Numbered from the stretch's first letter, positions 1 through 7,823 are shown. The stretch is 40,322 nt of DNA from Actinokineospora inagensis DSM 44258 (GCF_000482865.1 NZ_AXWW01000064.1:1-40322), one strand, 5' to 3'. The notes: generated by a model not told the origin, from the letters alone. Numbers and translations are program-made.

Positions 1-95
1 CCCGTCACGCCCGCCTCGCACCCGTCACGCCCGCCTCGCACCCGTCACGCCCGCCTCGCACCCGTCACGCCCGCCTCGCACCCGTCACGCCCGCC
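1..95. repeat. 20-bp tandem direct repeat, about 4.75 copies
   Basis: The unit cccgtcacgcccgcctcgca is repeated four times without a mismatch and a fifth copy breaks off after 15 bases at 95. The array probably continues to the left of the window. 20 is not a multiple of 3 and no coding frame of family-like composition runs through it. Its function is unknown. Confidence 0.95.
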
Positions 96-457
96 GATAG
101 CGGCTTTCGTCGGCCGCCCTGCCGGCACTTTCGGTCTGCCGGAGCGGCCGATGCGTTCTACCTGCGCCGATGCCGCTACGTACCCGCCTCGCGCCGCGAA
201 CTCCACCCGTTCAGGTGGCCGCCCATCCCCCGGTCCAACGACAACTTGTCCACAATCTGGTGCCGAGTTATCCACAGGCAAGATCCACGCCACCCTGCCT
301 GTCGGGCCTAGCCGGTAGACTGGCCTCGGGGACGCCCCCCGGGAAGGGTGGGGGCCGGGCTGCGCCCGGAGGGGGCGAGGTAAGAGGCGGGTGGGGGTGG
401 GGTGCTGCTGAGTGGTCGAAGGGGCGCGTGCTCGGAGGACTCTGTGGTCGAGGGTGT
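96..457. other. Intergenic region without recognisable gene
   Basis: No convincing reading frame. It holds two DnaA-box-like nonamers (246-276) and a GC-rich, strongly self-complementary stretch at about 330-375 (runs of C then G, with cccgg/ccggg blocks). That stretch lies downstream of the minus-strand immunity gene ending at 458 and could act as its terminator. I see nothing else specific. Confidence 0.5.
246..276. promoter_or_regulatory. Two DnaA-box-like nonamers
   Basis: TTGTCCACA at 246-254 and TTATCCACA at 268-276, same orientation, starts 22 bases apart (two helical turns). Both match the actinobacterial and E. coli DnaA-box consensus exactly. No dnaA or dnaN gene is in the window, so this is not evidence for oriC; the sites could be chance or accessory DnaA-binding sites. 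Confidence 0.5.
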
Positions 458-889
458 TCAGGGGTGGGTGGGGAGGGTGATCCAGTGGGGGAAGAGGAGG
501 TCGGCGTGGTGTTCGCGGAAGCGGGTGAGGGTGGTGAGGGGGGTGTTTTTGGCCCAGGTGCCGGGGTCGAGTTGGACGAAACCGTCGGCGGCGGCTCGGG
601 ACTTGTCGGGGCCGAGGTAGTAGAGGCCCGCGGAGCCGGTGGGTGAGATGGCGACGACGAGGCATTCGTGGCCTTGGTGGTCGGCGCGGGTGGTGACCTC
701 GTCGAGGCGGTCGAGGGCGGTGAGGGGGAAGACCGCCTGCCAGCCGGTGGGGGTGGGGGTGAAGCGGGGGTCGGCGGGGTCGGTGGCGGCGAAGAGGGTG
801 ACGTGGCCGGTGTCGGTGGGGTGGGTCGCGGGGTAGTCGCGGCCGTCGAGGGTGGCGATGATGCCGGTGCGGGGGCGCTGGTAGGTCAT
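458..889 (-). CDS. Candidate immunity protein 2 (paralogue of the 1512-1958 product)
   Basis: 143-aa soluble protein with no signal peptide or membrane segment. I do not recognise the family. It aligns along its length with the product of 1512-1958: both open MTYxxPRxG, have an aromatic/Gly middle segment (Y-Y-L-G here, Y-G-G-W there) and a GF-x-x-x-D segment near residue 100. The ATG at 889 overlaps the stop of the upstream toxin-domain gene (ATGA), implying translational coupling, and gives the same MTY start as the paralogue. Placement directly after a stand-alone toxin-like domain, mirroring the effector/immunity order just upstream, suggests it neutralises that domain. The immunity role is inferred from position and duplication only. 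Confidence 0.75.
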   Translation of the reverse strand: MTYQRPRTGIIATLDGRDYPATHPTDTGHVTLFAATDPADPRFTPTPTGWQAVFPLTALDRLDEVTTRADHQGHECLVVAISPTGSAGLYYLGPDKSRAAADGFVQLDPGTWAKNTPLTTLTRFREHHADLLFPHWITLPTHP

Positions 890-1515
890 CGCGGGTCCTC
901 GGGGAAAGGGGTCCAGGTCGGGGGGTGCCAGCGGGCGACGGGGCGGGGGCCGTGCGGGGTGTGTGCGGTGATCCGCGCGCCGGGGGGGATGAGGCCCGGT
1001 TGCCGCCACCACTCCGGGAGGGCGAGTGGGCCGCCGCCGGTGAGGCCGGTGCCGGTGAAGGGCCAGGGGGCGAACTCCGTGCGGACGCTGTTGGGGTCGA
1101 CACCGGCGGCGAGGGCGGCGGCGGTCATGGCGTAGCCGGGTTCGCGGGGGCCGGTGGGGGCGCCGAAGGGCACGAAGTACCGGTCCGGGTGTTCGGCGGC
1201 GAACTCCATGGTGTGCAGGACCGGCCGGTCGGGGTGGAACGGGCTGCCCGGGTAGTCGAGCCGGAACGCCTGGTGGAAGTCGCGGGGGGTGCGCAGGGTG
1301 GCGCAGTCCTGCAGGCGGGCCACGGTGCCGCCGACCAGGCGGTGGTCGAACGGGGGGTGGGCGCCGACCGCGCCGGGGGACACCTCGTGCCGCAGGTACC
1401 GGTCGACCGCCCACGGGGGCAGGACCTTCACCAGGACCGTGTCGGGGGTGAGCGTCACGACCGCGTGCACCCGGGCGGTCAGTGCCCGCTCGTGGTCGCT
1501 CAAACTCCCCGTCAT
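886..1515 (-). CDS. Stand-alone toxin-like C-terminal domain (orphan cassette)
   Basis: 209-aa protein that is essentially only the C-terminal domain of the effector at 1958-3823. Shared landmarks in the same order: L-x-x-H-E-R near the N-terminus, a V-x-P-x-x-A-V-x-x-Y-L block, V-G-G-x-V-A-R-x-Q-D, R-L-D-Y (residues 85-88), H-T-M-E-F (101-105), G-A-P, a W-P-F/Y-T-G-x-G block, P-E-W/F and a late I-P-x-G-A-x-I. It lacks the WXG-like and Pro/Ser/Thr-rich regions of the full effector and has no signal peptide. The ATG at 1515 overlaps the upstream immunity stop by 4 bases, and its own stop overlaps the downstream immunity start. This is the usual look of a displaced orphan toxin cassette beside a polymorphic-toxin gene. 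Biochemical activity is unknown. Confidence 0.8.
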   Translation of the reverse strand: MTGSLSDHERALTARVHAVVTLTPDTVLVKVLPPWAVDRYLRHEVSPGAVGAHPPFDHRLVGGTVARLQDCATLRTPRDFHQAFRLDYPGSPFHPDRPVLHTMEFAAEHPDRYFVPFGAPTGPREPGYAMTAAALAAGVDPNSVRTEFAPWPFTGTGLTGGGPLALPEWWRQPGLIPPGARITAHTPHGPRPVARWHPPTWTPFPEDPR

Positions 1516-1958
1516 TGATGTCCCTCGAACGTGCGATCACGCCAGCGGGTGAAGCCGAGGTCGCGTTGTTCCTCGTGGACGTCGCCGAGCTCGGCGGCGG
1601 GCACGTCTCGGCGGTACTCGTACCGGTCGACCTCGGTGAAGCCGTTGACCGCGGCCCAGCCGCCGTTGTTGTCGGCGTAGGTGACGGTCGCGACGCCGTC
1701 GGCGACCGAGTCGATGGCCACTCGGTGCCCCTGCCACCTGCCGTAGGACCGGGCCGAGTAGACCCGGTCGCACTGCTCGGAGGTGAGCTGGGCGACCCAG
1801 CCGCCGTAGCGCTCGTGCCAGTCGAACAGGGTGGCGTCCGGGTTGTCGGCCTGCTTGGTCTTGAGCACGACCCGGTCGTCGTTGGGCGAGTAGGTGCACC
1901 GGTGGGTCACGCCGCGGATCACGGCGTACTCCCCGGAGCGTGGACCGGTGTACGTCAT
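1512..1958 (-). CDS. Candidate immunity protein 1, directly after the effector
   Basis: 148-aa soluble protein of unrecognised family, rich in Tyr, Trp and Asp. The chosen ATG at 1958 gives MTYTGPRSG, matching the start of the paralogue at 889, and it overlaps the effector stop codon by one base (TGATG). A GTG at 1973 would add five residues and is less likely. The stop overlaps the next gene by 4 bases. Position immediately 3' of a polymorphic effector and the presence of a second toxin-domain/immunity-like pair make an immunity role likely; this is inference, not homology to a named immunity family. Confidence 0.75.
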   Translation of the reverse strand: MTYTGPRSGEYAVIRGVTHRCTYSPNDDRVVLKTKQADNPDATLFDWHERYGGWVAQLTSEQCDRVYSARSYGRWQGHRVAIDSVADGVATVTYADNNGGWAAVNGFTEVDRYEYRRDVPAAELGDVHEEQRDLGFTRWRDRTFEGHQ

Positions 1959-3823
1959 CAGGGTGTCACCCACCCGAGCACACTGTCATACACGCCGATG
2001 ACCGTCTTGGTGCCCGCCGCGTCGTAGCGGTTGATGGTCGCGCCGTCCGGGATGGGCATCCGGTCGGTCATGTTGAACTCCGGCACCCCCTGCGTGGGGT
2101 GCGCGGTGACGCCCGCGCCGGTGTACGGCCACTGGTTGATCTGCGGCGTGTACCGGTCGGGGCTCACCCCCGCGCCCTCCACCGAGTGGACCATGTCGTC
2201 GCGCGCGGCGAGCACGCGTGGGTCGGTCGGCGGCAGCACGCCGTCGACTGAGGGGGCGCCGACCGGTGTCTTGTACAGGCTCGCGTCCGAGGCCGGGAAC
2301 TCCATGGTGTGGATGTTGGGCTGGTGCACGTCGTAGGGCGTGCCCGCGTAGTCCAGTCGGTTGCCGTTGATGAGATCGGCGGGTGTGCTGAGGCCACCGG
2401 CGTCCTGGTGCCGGGCGACGAAGCCGCCCACGGAGTCCCACGAGCCGTCGAGGTACTTGGTGACCGCGTCGTCCGGGATCACCTTCTGCATCAGCGTGCC
2501 GTTGGTGACCTCGACCTCCTTCATCGCGCGGGCCATCAGGTCCCGTTCGTGCGGGGTGAGCTGGCCGGAGCCGGGGATCTCGCCGGTCTTGGGGTCGGCG
2601 CCCACCTTGTCCATCGCGCCCTTGAAGTCGTTCCACTCGTCGTCGGTGAACTTGCTCCGCACCTGGTCTGTCCAGTGTGGACCAGTGGAGCCCGGCGTGG
2701 TGGGAGCGGGCATAGCGGAGGACGGCGGTGGCGGTGTGTGTGGCGTCGTCGGCGTGGCTGAGGACGGCGACACCGGTGGCGCTACCGAGGCAGGCGTGGT
2801 CGACGGTGCTACCGACGCGGGTGACGTAGACGGCGCCGATGACCCACTGGGCGCAGACGACGTCGACGGTGCCGGTGGCGCGCTACTCGTGGTCGTAGAC
2901 GGAGACGTCGACCCGCTCGGCGCGGTCGAACCCGCGGGCGCCCCCGGCGTGTCCGTTGTGGACAGATGCGGCTCGCCGTGGCTGGACGGCGGGTCGACGT
3001 GGTCCGGCGTGGCGCGCAGGCCGTCCGGCGCGTGCGGGGTCTCGGGACCGTGCGAGGCACTGCGGACCTTGCGCAGCCCGGACTTGATCGCCGCCCAGAT
3101 CTCGGCCAGCCGCGCCATGATCGGCCGCAGCTTCTCCACCGAACGGGTCAGCTTGGTGATCACCTCGCTGATCTTGGCGGTCCACTTGGACACCAGGGTG
3201 ACCACCGAGCCCACCACGTGCGGGGTGGCCAGCCCCAGCGTCAGCCCCTCTTCGGCCAGCCACTGCGGCAGCCGGATGAGCAGCGTGGAGATGCACTCGG
3301 CGACCAGGTCGCGGACGATGCCGCGGACCACGCCGACCAGCATCCCGACCACCTCGACGACGGTGCCGATGGTCCCGGCGCTGGTCGCCGCCGCGGTGAT
3401 GTCGTCGCCCTGCGCGGCCGCGTTCTTCCGGTAGGCGTCGGCGGCGGGACCGGTCCACGCGGAGGTCCCGTTGGCGACCTCGGTCTTGAGGTCCGCGGCG
3501 ACCGCGCCGACGGCCTGCGACACGTTCTTCCAGGTCGCGGCGTACGCGGAGATCTGGTCGGCGTCACCGGCGAGCCAGTTCAGCGCGTCCCGCAGCGGCT
3601 TGACGTGCTCGATCACCCAGGACACCGCGTACTGGCCGAGGGTGCCGATCGGGTCGATGGCCAGCGACAGCATCTCCAGGCCGGTGCCCGCGACGCCGAG
3701 CCCGCCCTCGATCCACGACTTGTCCTCGACGCCGTTGTAGATGTCGACGGCCGACTCGACCACGCCGATGCCGGTGTAGCTCTTGGTGGAGTCCGTGCGC
3801 TCGGCGACCAGCGGGTTCGTCAT
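1958..3823 (-). CDS. WXG-type polymorphic toxin / effector with C-terminal toxin-like domain
   Basis: 621 aa. The N-terminal part (about 1-255) is helical and WXG100/PPE-like: an A-W-T-G-P-A-A-D-A-Y-R turn lies at about 122-132 between predicted helices, followed by hydrophobic helices at about 150-215. Residues 260-382 form a low-complexity Pro/Ser/Thr linker. The C-terminal domain (about 420-621) carries R-L-D-Y (489-492) and H-T-M-E-F (505-509) and is duplicated as the separate protein at 886-1515. The start at 3823 is chosen because ATG overlaps the stop of the EspC-like gene (ATGA). The layout, a type VII-type delivery part, linker and variable toxin domain followed by an immunity gene, is that of actinobacterial polymorphic toxins. 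I cannot assign the toxin activity; no secretion-machine genes are in the window. Confidence 0.8.
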   Translation of the reverse strand: MTNPLVAERTDSTKSYTGIGVVESAVDIYNGVEDKSWIEGGLGVAGTGLEMLSLAIDPIGTLGQYAVSWVIEHVKPLRDALNWLAGDADQISAYAATWKNVSQAVGAVAADLKTEVANGTSAWTGPAADAYRKNAAAQGDDITAAATSAGTIGTVVEVVGMLVGVVRGIVRDLVAECISTLLIRLPQWLAEEGLTLGLATPHVVGSVVTLVSKWTAKISEVITKLTRSVEKLRPIMARLAEIWAAIKSGLRKVRSASHGPETPHAPDGLRATPDHVDPPSSHGEPHLSTTDTPGAPAGSTAPSGSTSPSTTTSSAPPAPSTSSAPSGSSAPSTSPASVAPSTTPASVAPPVSPSSATPTTPHTPPPPSSAMPAPTTPGSTGPHWTDQVRSKFTDDEWNDFKGAMDKVGADPKTGEIPGSGQLTPHERDLMARAMKEVEVTNGTLMQKVIPDDAVTKYLDGSWDSVGGFVARHQDAGGLSTPADLINGNRLDYAGTPYDVHQPNIHTMEFPASDASLYKTPVGAPSVDGVLPPTDPRVLAARDDMVHSVEGAGVSPDRYTPQINQWPYTGAGVTAHPTQGVPEFNMTDRMPIPDGATINRYDAAGTKTVIGVYDSVLGWVTP

Positions 3824-4128
3824 CGGGGGCCACCGGCGAAGGGCTGGGTGTTCGCGGACTCCGTGTTGGCGTACGAGGTGGCTGTGTCGTTGACCGCGTG
3901 TGCCGTGTCGCCCATCGTGGTGGCGGCCTCGCGGATCGAGTCGACGCCCGGCTGGCTGACCATGTGCACGATCGGCACGAAGAACTGGCAGATCACCCCG
4001 TACGCCTGGTTGCCGAGGGTCACCTGGTTCGCGGCGTCGACGGCCTGGGTCAGCCGGTCGTTGAGGGCGTCGAGACGTCTGGCGTGCGCGCCGAGTTCGT
4101 CTACGAGGACGCCGTAGCCTTCGGGCAC
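3820..4128 (-). CDS. EspC-like small type VII-associated protein
   Basis: 102-aa all-helical protein resembling the EspC/ESX-1 secretion-associated family (Excreted virulence factor EspC-like) found in actinobacterial effector loci: a DELxxHAxRLDAL-type first helix, an A-N-Q-V-T-L-G-N-Q-A-Y-G turn, a hydrophobic middle (I-C-Q-F-F-V-P) and a polar C-terminal helix. The GTG at 4128 is preferred over the GTG at 4146 because AAGGGGAG lies seven bases upstream of it. It is overlapped by the effector start and follows the YbaB-like gene with an 18-base gap. It probably acts as co-secreted partner or adaptor for the effector (inference from gene order). Confidence 0.75.
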   Translation of the reverse strand: MPEGYGVLVDELGAHARRLDALNDRLTQAVDAANQVTLGNQAYGVICQFFVPIVHMVSQPGVDSIREAATTMGDTAHAVNDTATSYANTESANTQPFAGGPR

Positions 4129-4146
4129 CGTGGGACTCCCCTTCAC

Positions 4147-4686
4147 TCAGCGCAGGATCGAGGACCCGCCCCAATCGTCACCATCGTCATCGGGGCGCGG
4201 TCGTCTCGGTCGGTCCGGTCGGGTCTGCTCAGCGTCGTGGTCGTCGACCCGCCCCAGGCGCATCTCGTCCACGGTGCTGTCGGTCGGACGCTGGGCGTCG
4301 TCCTCCGGTTCCGGGAATCTTTCCCGGTATGAACCCACGACCGCGGCAACCGTTTGCGGGTCGTCGCCGACCGTGCGTTGCATGGCCTCGGCGACCTGCT
4401 CGCTGATCTTCGACTGCGCGCGCCGCATGGTGGTCAGCACCAGTGTCGACAGCTCCGCGCCGGGGATCTCGCCCGCCTTGTCGCTGATCACCAGGTCGGT
4501 CACCGCGCCGGTGGCGTCCACGGTCACCCGGACCACGTCGTCGCGGGAGGACTCGGTGACGGTGACCCTGGCGACCTCGGCCTGCATCGACTGGTAGCGC
4601 TCGGCCTTGGCGGCGATGTCGGCCGACCAGCGGCGCAACTCCTGCTCGGTCTGGTACCCGTCCCCGCCGAATGACGGCTGGCTCAC
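4147..4686 (-). CDS. YbaB/EbfC-family-like protein of the effector locus
   Basis: 179 aa. Residues about 10-110 match the YbaB/EbfC fold pattern: a long N-terminal helix, then V-R-V-T-V-D-A-T-G-A-V-T-D-L (beta hairpin) and a helix ending in A-M-Q. The last 50 residues are an acidic/Arg-rich disordered tail. Such proteins regularly precede EspC-like and WXG-like genes in actinobacterial effector clusters; classical EbfC binds DNA, but the role in these loci is not established. The GTG start at 4686 gives MSQPSF. It is 67 bases downstream of the ADP-ribosylglycohydrolase stop on the same strand, so all seven genes from 5872 to 458 may be one transcript. Confidence 0.75.
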   Translation of the reverse strand: MSQPSFGGDGYQTEQELRRWSADIAAKAERYQSMQAEVARVTVTESSRDDVVRVTVDATGAVTDLVISDKAGEIPGAELSTLVLTTMRRAQSKISEQVAEAMQRTVGDDPQTVAAVVGSYRERFPEPEDDAQRPTDSTVDEMRLGRVDDHDAEQTRPDRPRRPRPDDDGDDWGGSSILR

Positions 4687-4753
4687 GCGTGCTCCCCGTT
4701 GCTCGGTGCGGTGGCGCGGCCAGTGTCCACGACCGCGCTGCCCTTGTCAGCCC

Positions 4754-5872
4754 TCACCAGGCCGGGTAGCGCTCCCGCCAGCCCGCCTGCTCCAGCGAGT
4801 TGACCGCGCTGAACTCGACCAGCGCGTCCCGCCCGAGCCGCTCGATGACGTCGCGCAGTTCCAGCTCGGCCAGCCAGTCGGCGGGGATGGCGGCCGTCCC
4901 GTGCACGGCGCCGAGCAGGTTCCCGCAGATGGAGCCGGTCGAGTCGCTGTCGCCGGAGTGGTTGACCGCGAGCAGCAGCCCGTCGGCCAGCGTGTCGGAC
5001 ACCAGCGCCGCGCACACGCCGATCGCCAGCGCCTCCTCGCCGACCCAGCCGCCGCCGAGCTCCTTGGCCAGCAACTCCGGGGTGGGGCGGCCACGTTCGG
5101 CGAGGTCCACCGCGTCGTCGAGGGATTTCAGGGTCTCGGCGGAGTCGTCCCAGGTGACCAGTTCGCCGCGGACCTCGGTGAGCGCGGCGGGCAGGGACAC
5201 CCCGTCGAGCAGGCGGTGGACGAGGAACGCCAGCACGCCCGCGGCGAGGTAGCCGCTGGGGTGGCCGTGGGTGAGCGCGCCGGATTGCGCCGCGACGACG
5301 AACGCGTCGAGCGGGTCTTCGGACCACAACGCGCACGGGGCGGCGCGCATCACCGCGCCGCAGCCCTTGGAGTCGTTGATGCGGTGGGACAACGTGCCCC
5401 GGTCGGCCCCGGCGGCGAATCCCTTGAGCGCGGTAAGAACCGTCGCACCGGGAGCACGGCGCTCGTAGAGGCCACGCTCGCGGATAAGCCAACCGTCGGG
5501 CTCGGCCTCCATGGCGTAAGAGCCACCGGCTTGGTGCCACGGGGTGCCCTGGGTGTGGTACCAGCGCTGGTAAGCGTGCTGGATGACCGAGGCGGGCTGC
5601 TGCTCGAAGAACATGAGGCGCCTACCGAGGTGAGCGCGGATCATCGCCTCGACGGTGAACAGCGTCATCTGCGTGTCGTCGGTGATCCGGCCGCGGCCGC
5701 CGTAGGCCTCCTCGTAGCCGGTCGCGCCCGCTTCGCCGAACCGGCCCCGGATCTCCTCTATGGACAGGAACTCGACGGGGGCTCCCAGTGCGTCGCCAAC
5801 GGCCCCCGCAAGCAGGGAACCAAGCCACCGGTCGGCGGGAATCTCTCGTTCGTAGGGCAGGTCACCGTCCAC
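4754..5872 (-). CDS. ADP-ribosylglycohydrolase family protein (DraG/ARH-like)
   Basis: About 372 aa in the form chosen. The family hydrolyses ADP-ribose from modified proteins or small molecules using a binuclear Mg centre. Seen here: L-A-G-A-V-G-D-A-L-G-A-P near residue 20, the metal motif I-T-D-D-T-Q-M (about 63-69), a D-S-K-G-C-G-A-V-M-R block, and the second metal motif G-D-S-D-S-T-G at about 305. Length is normal for the family. The start is uncertain: the frame stays open up to a TTG at 6109, but the extra 79 residues do not look family-like; GTG at 5872 places the first family motif normally, though no clear ribosome site precedes it. It lies just upstream of, and on the same strand as, the toxin module. 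Confidence 0.85.
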   Translation of the reverse strand: MDGDLPYEREIPADRWLGSLLAGAVGDALGAPVEFLSIEEIRGRFGEAGATGYEEAYGGRGRITDDTQMTLFTVEAMIRAHLGRRLMFFEQQPASVIQHAYQRWYHTQGTPWHQAGGSYAMEAEPDGWLIRERGLYERRAPGATVLTALKGFAAGADRGTLSHRINDSKGCGAVMRAAPCALWSEDPLDAFVVAAQSGALTHGHPSGYLAAGVLAFLVHRLLDGVSLPAALTEVRGELVTWDDSAETLKSLDDAVDLAERGRPTPELLAKELGGGWVGEEALAIGVCAALVSDTLADGLLLAVNHSGDSDSTGSICGNLLGAVHGTAAIPADWLAELELRDVIERLGRDALVEFSAVNSLEQAGWRERYPAW

Positions 5873-6189
5873 GAATCGAAGAGTAGTGCCCGACGGCGAC
5901 TCGACAACGCGTGTGCGGGACTCGCCACGGTGACCACCCTCTGGCGTCGGACGGTGATGATCTGTTGCGATGAGGTCTCGACCGGGGATCTTCGGTCGCG
6001 GGTCGGGGAGCGTGATCGCCGTGGATTGTTCGGCCAAAGGGTCGGTTGGCCGTAAGAACCACGCCCCCGATTCGGATATTGCCACAAATGGGCCGTGTAA
6101 CTGTGACAAACCGACGGGTAGTGCACAGTTCCACGATCGGGTGGCAGTATGCGTCCCACTCGAAGCTGAGATGAATGAGGAGTGACACC
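5873..6189. other. Divergent promoter region
   Basis: Lies between the minus-strand ADP-ribosylglycohydrolase and the plus-strand ABC importer, so it must carry promoters for both. A ribosome site GAGGAG (6177-6182) precedes the importer GTG. The AT-richer stretch 6085-6135 (TGTAACTGTGACAAAC and following) is the likely promoter zone; I cannot fix -35/-10 boxes with confidence. Confidence 0.5.
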
Positions 6190-7011
6190 GTGGCGCGTCG
6201 ATCCAAGCTGAAGGTGCTCGCCCTGCTGCCCGTCCTGGCGCTCGCGGTCACCGCCTGCGGCTCCGGTTCCGGGTCCGGCTCGACCACGTCGACCGGGGTG
6301 AAGCTGGTCGAGGCAGGCAAGATCAAGACCTGTACGAACCTGCCCTACCCGCCGTTCCAGTTCAAGCAGGGCAACAAGGTCGTCGGCTTCGACGTCGACA
6401 TGATCGACCTGGCCGCCAAGAAGCTCGGCGTCACCCAGGAGATCGTCGACATCCAGTTCGACGTGATCAAGAGCGGCGCCGCGCTCGACTCCGGCAAGTG
6501 CGACGTGGCCGCCGCGGGCATGACGATCACCGACGAGCGCAAGCAGAACCTGGACTTCTCCAACCCCTACTTCGACGAGGTCATCGCCCTGATGGTGCCC
6601 AAGGGGTCCGGCATCACCAGCCTCGACCAGCTCAAGGGCAAGAAGCTCGGCGTCCAGCGCGGCACCACCTCGCTCGACTACGCCAAGGAGAAGGGCTTCG
6701 CCGCCACCGAGTTCGAGGACTCCGGCAAGCAGTTGCAGGCCTTCCAGGCCCACCAGGTCGACGCCGTGCTGCAGGACCTGCCGGTGGTCAACGACTGGCT
6801 GAACAAGGAAGGCCTCAAGGACAAGTACGAGGTCGGCGCCCAGATCAAGACCGGCGCGCAGTACGGCTTCGCGATCAAGAAGGGCGGCAACCCCGAGCTG
6901 CTCAAGACCATCAACGACGCGATCGGCGCGGCCATCAAGGACGGCACCTGGGCCAAGGCGTACGAGACCTGGATGGGCTCGGCGCCCGACTCGACCCCGA
7001 CGACCAAGTGA
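6190..7011 (+). CDS. Amino-acid ABC transporter substrate-binding lipoprotein
   Basis: 273 aa, family 3 extracellular solute-binding protein (polar amino acids, GlnH/HisJ-like). The N-terminus is a lipoprotein signal: basic start ARRSKLK, hydrophobic core, then lipobox V-T-A-C with the lipidated Cys near residue 22, followed by a Gly/Ser linker. The mature domain has the family ligand-pocket pattern Y-P-P-F-Q-F, G-F-D-V-D-M-I-D, and M-T-I-T-D-E-R with F-S-N-P-Y-F. The GTG at 6190 is chosen because GAGGAG sits seven bases upstream. The stop overlaps the permease start by 3 bases; it is the first gene of a three-gene importer operon. The substrate cannot be deduced. Confidence 0.93.
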   Translation: MARRSKLKVLALLPVLALAVTACGSGSGSGSTTSTGVKLVEAGKIKTCTNLPYPPFQFKQGNKVVGFDVDMIDLAAKKLGVTQEIVDIQFDVIKSGAALDSGKCDVAAAGMTITDERKQNLDFSNPYFDEVIALMVPKGSGITSLDQLKGKKLGVQRGTTSLDYAKEKGFAATEFEDSGKQLQAFQAHQVDAVLQDLPVVNDWLNKEGLKDKYEVGAQIKTGAQYGFAIKKGGNPELLKTINDAIGAAIKDGTWAKAYETWMGSAPDSTPTTK

Positions 7012-7823
7012 GCGCGCCGCAGGCGCCCGCTCGGATGAGTCCGCGCAAGCGCCAACAGTTCGTCCGCGGCGGGCAGTACGTGGTGTTCGCCGCCGTCGTG
7101 CTGCTCGTCGTGTTCGCCGCGGACTGGAGCTCGCTGCGGCAGAACTTCGCCAACCTGGACGTGGCGGGCCAGGCGTTCCCCGAGCTGATCACCATCGCGT
7201 TGAAGAACACGGTCATCTACACGCTCTCCGCGTACGTGGTCGGGTTCGTGCTCGGGTTGCTCGTCGCGCTGATGCGGCTGTCATCGATCGCGGTTTATAG
7301 GGCCGTCGCGCTGGCGTACATCGAGGTCTTCCGCGGGCTGCCCGCGCTGGTGGTGTTCCTGATCTTCGGGTTCGGCCTGCCGGTTGCCTTCCCCGGGCTG
7401 ACCTTCCCGTTCGACCAGTACGGCACCGTCGCCGTCGCGCTCGGCCTGGTCGCCGCGGCGTACATGGCGGAGACGTTCCGCGCGGGCATCCAGGCGGTCC
7501 CGCGCGGGCAGATGGAGGCGGCCCGTTCGCTGGGCATGTCGCACACCAGGGCGATGGTGTCGATCATCATCCCGCAGGCGCTGCGAATCGTCATCCCGCC
7601 GCTGACCAACGAGCTGATCCTGCTGTTCAAGGACTCCTCGCTGGTGTTCGTGCTCGGCGTCACCTCGCTGACCACGGAGCTGTCCAAGTTCGGCGGCGAC
7701 CTGGCCACCGAGCACGCCAACTCCACCCCGCTGGTGCTGGCGGGCGCGACCTACCTGGTGATCACCCTGCCGCTCGGCTACGTGGTGCGCAGGCTCGAGG
7801 CCAAGCAGCGGAAGGCCAGGTGA
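7008..7823 (+). CDS. Amino-acid ABC transporter permease
   Basis: 271 aa, HisM/GlnP-type inner-membrane permease. Five or so hydrophobic segments; the family helix [16 protein letters not shown] is near residue 70, the conserved E-V-F-R-G-L-P stretch follows, and the ATPase-contact EAA loop is [10 protein letters not shown]. The GTG at 7008 forms a GTGA overlap with the stop of the lipoprotein gene; an ATG nine codons later is the alternative start. A GTGA overlap with the ATPase gene follows, so the three subunits are translationally coupled. Confidence 0.92.
   Translation: MSAPQAPARMSPRKRQQFVRGGQYVVFAAVVLLVVFAADWSSLRQNFANLDVAGQAFPELITIALKNTVIYTLSAYVVGFVLGLLVALMRLSSIAVYRAVALAYIEVFRGLPALVVFLIFGFGLPVAFPGLTFPFDQYGTVAVALGLVAAAYMAETFRAGIQAVPRGQMEAARSLGMSHTRAMVSIIIPQALRIVIPPLTNELILLFKDSSLVFVLGVTSLTTELSKFGGDLATEHANSTPLVLAGATYLVITLPLGYVVRRLEAKQRKAR

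Noticed and set aside
45..1540. Long minus-strand frames extremely rich in Pro and Arg
   Set aside because: Alternative frames of the real immunity and toxin-domain genes in GC-rich DNA; no family-like composition.
1958..3823. Assignment of the effector domain to the TNT/NAD-glycohydrolase family
   Set aside because: Some late aromatic and Gly-rich features are vaguely similar, but the TNT signature motifs are not visible; I left the activity open.
6090..6115. GlnR-type site before the amino-acid importer (GTAAC-N6-AAAC)
   Set aside because: Only a partial match to the gTnAc-N6-GaAAc pattern and no second site; too weak to report as an operator.
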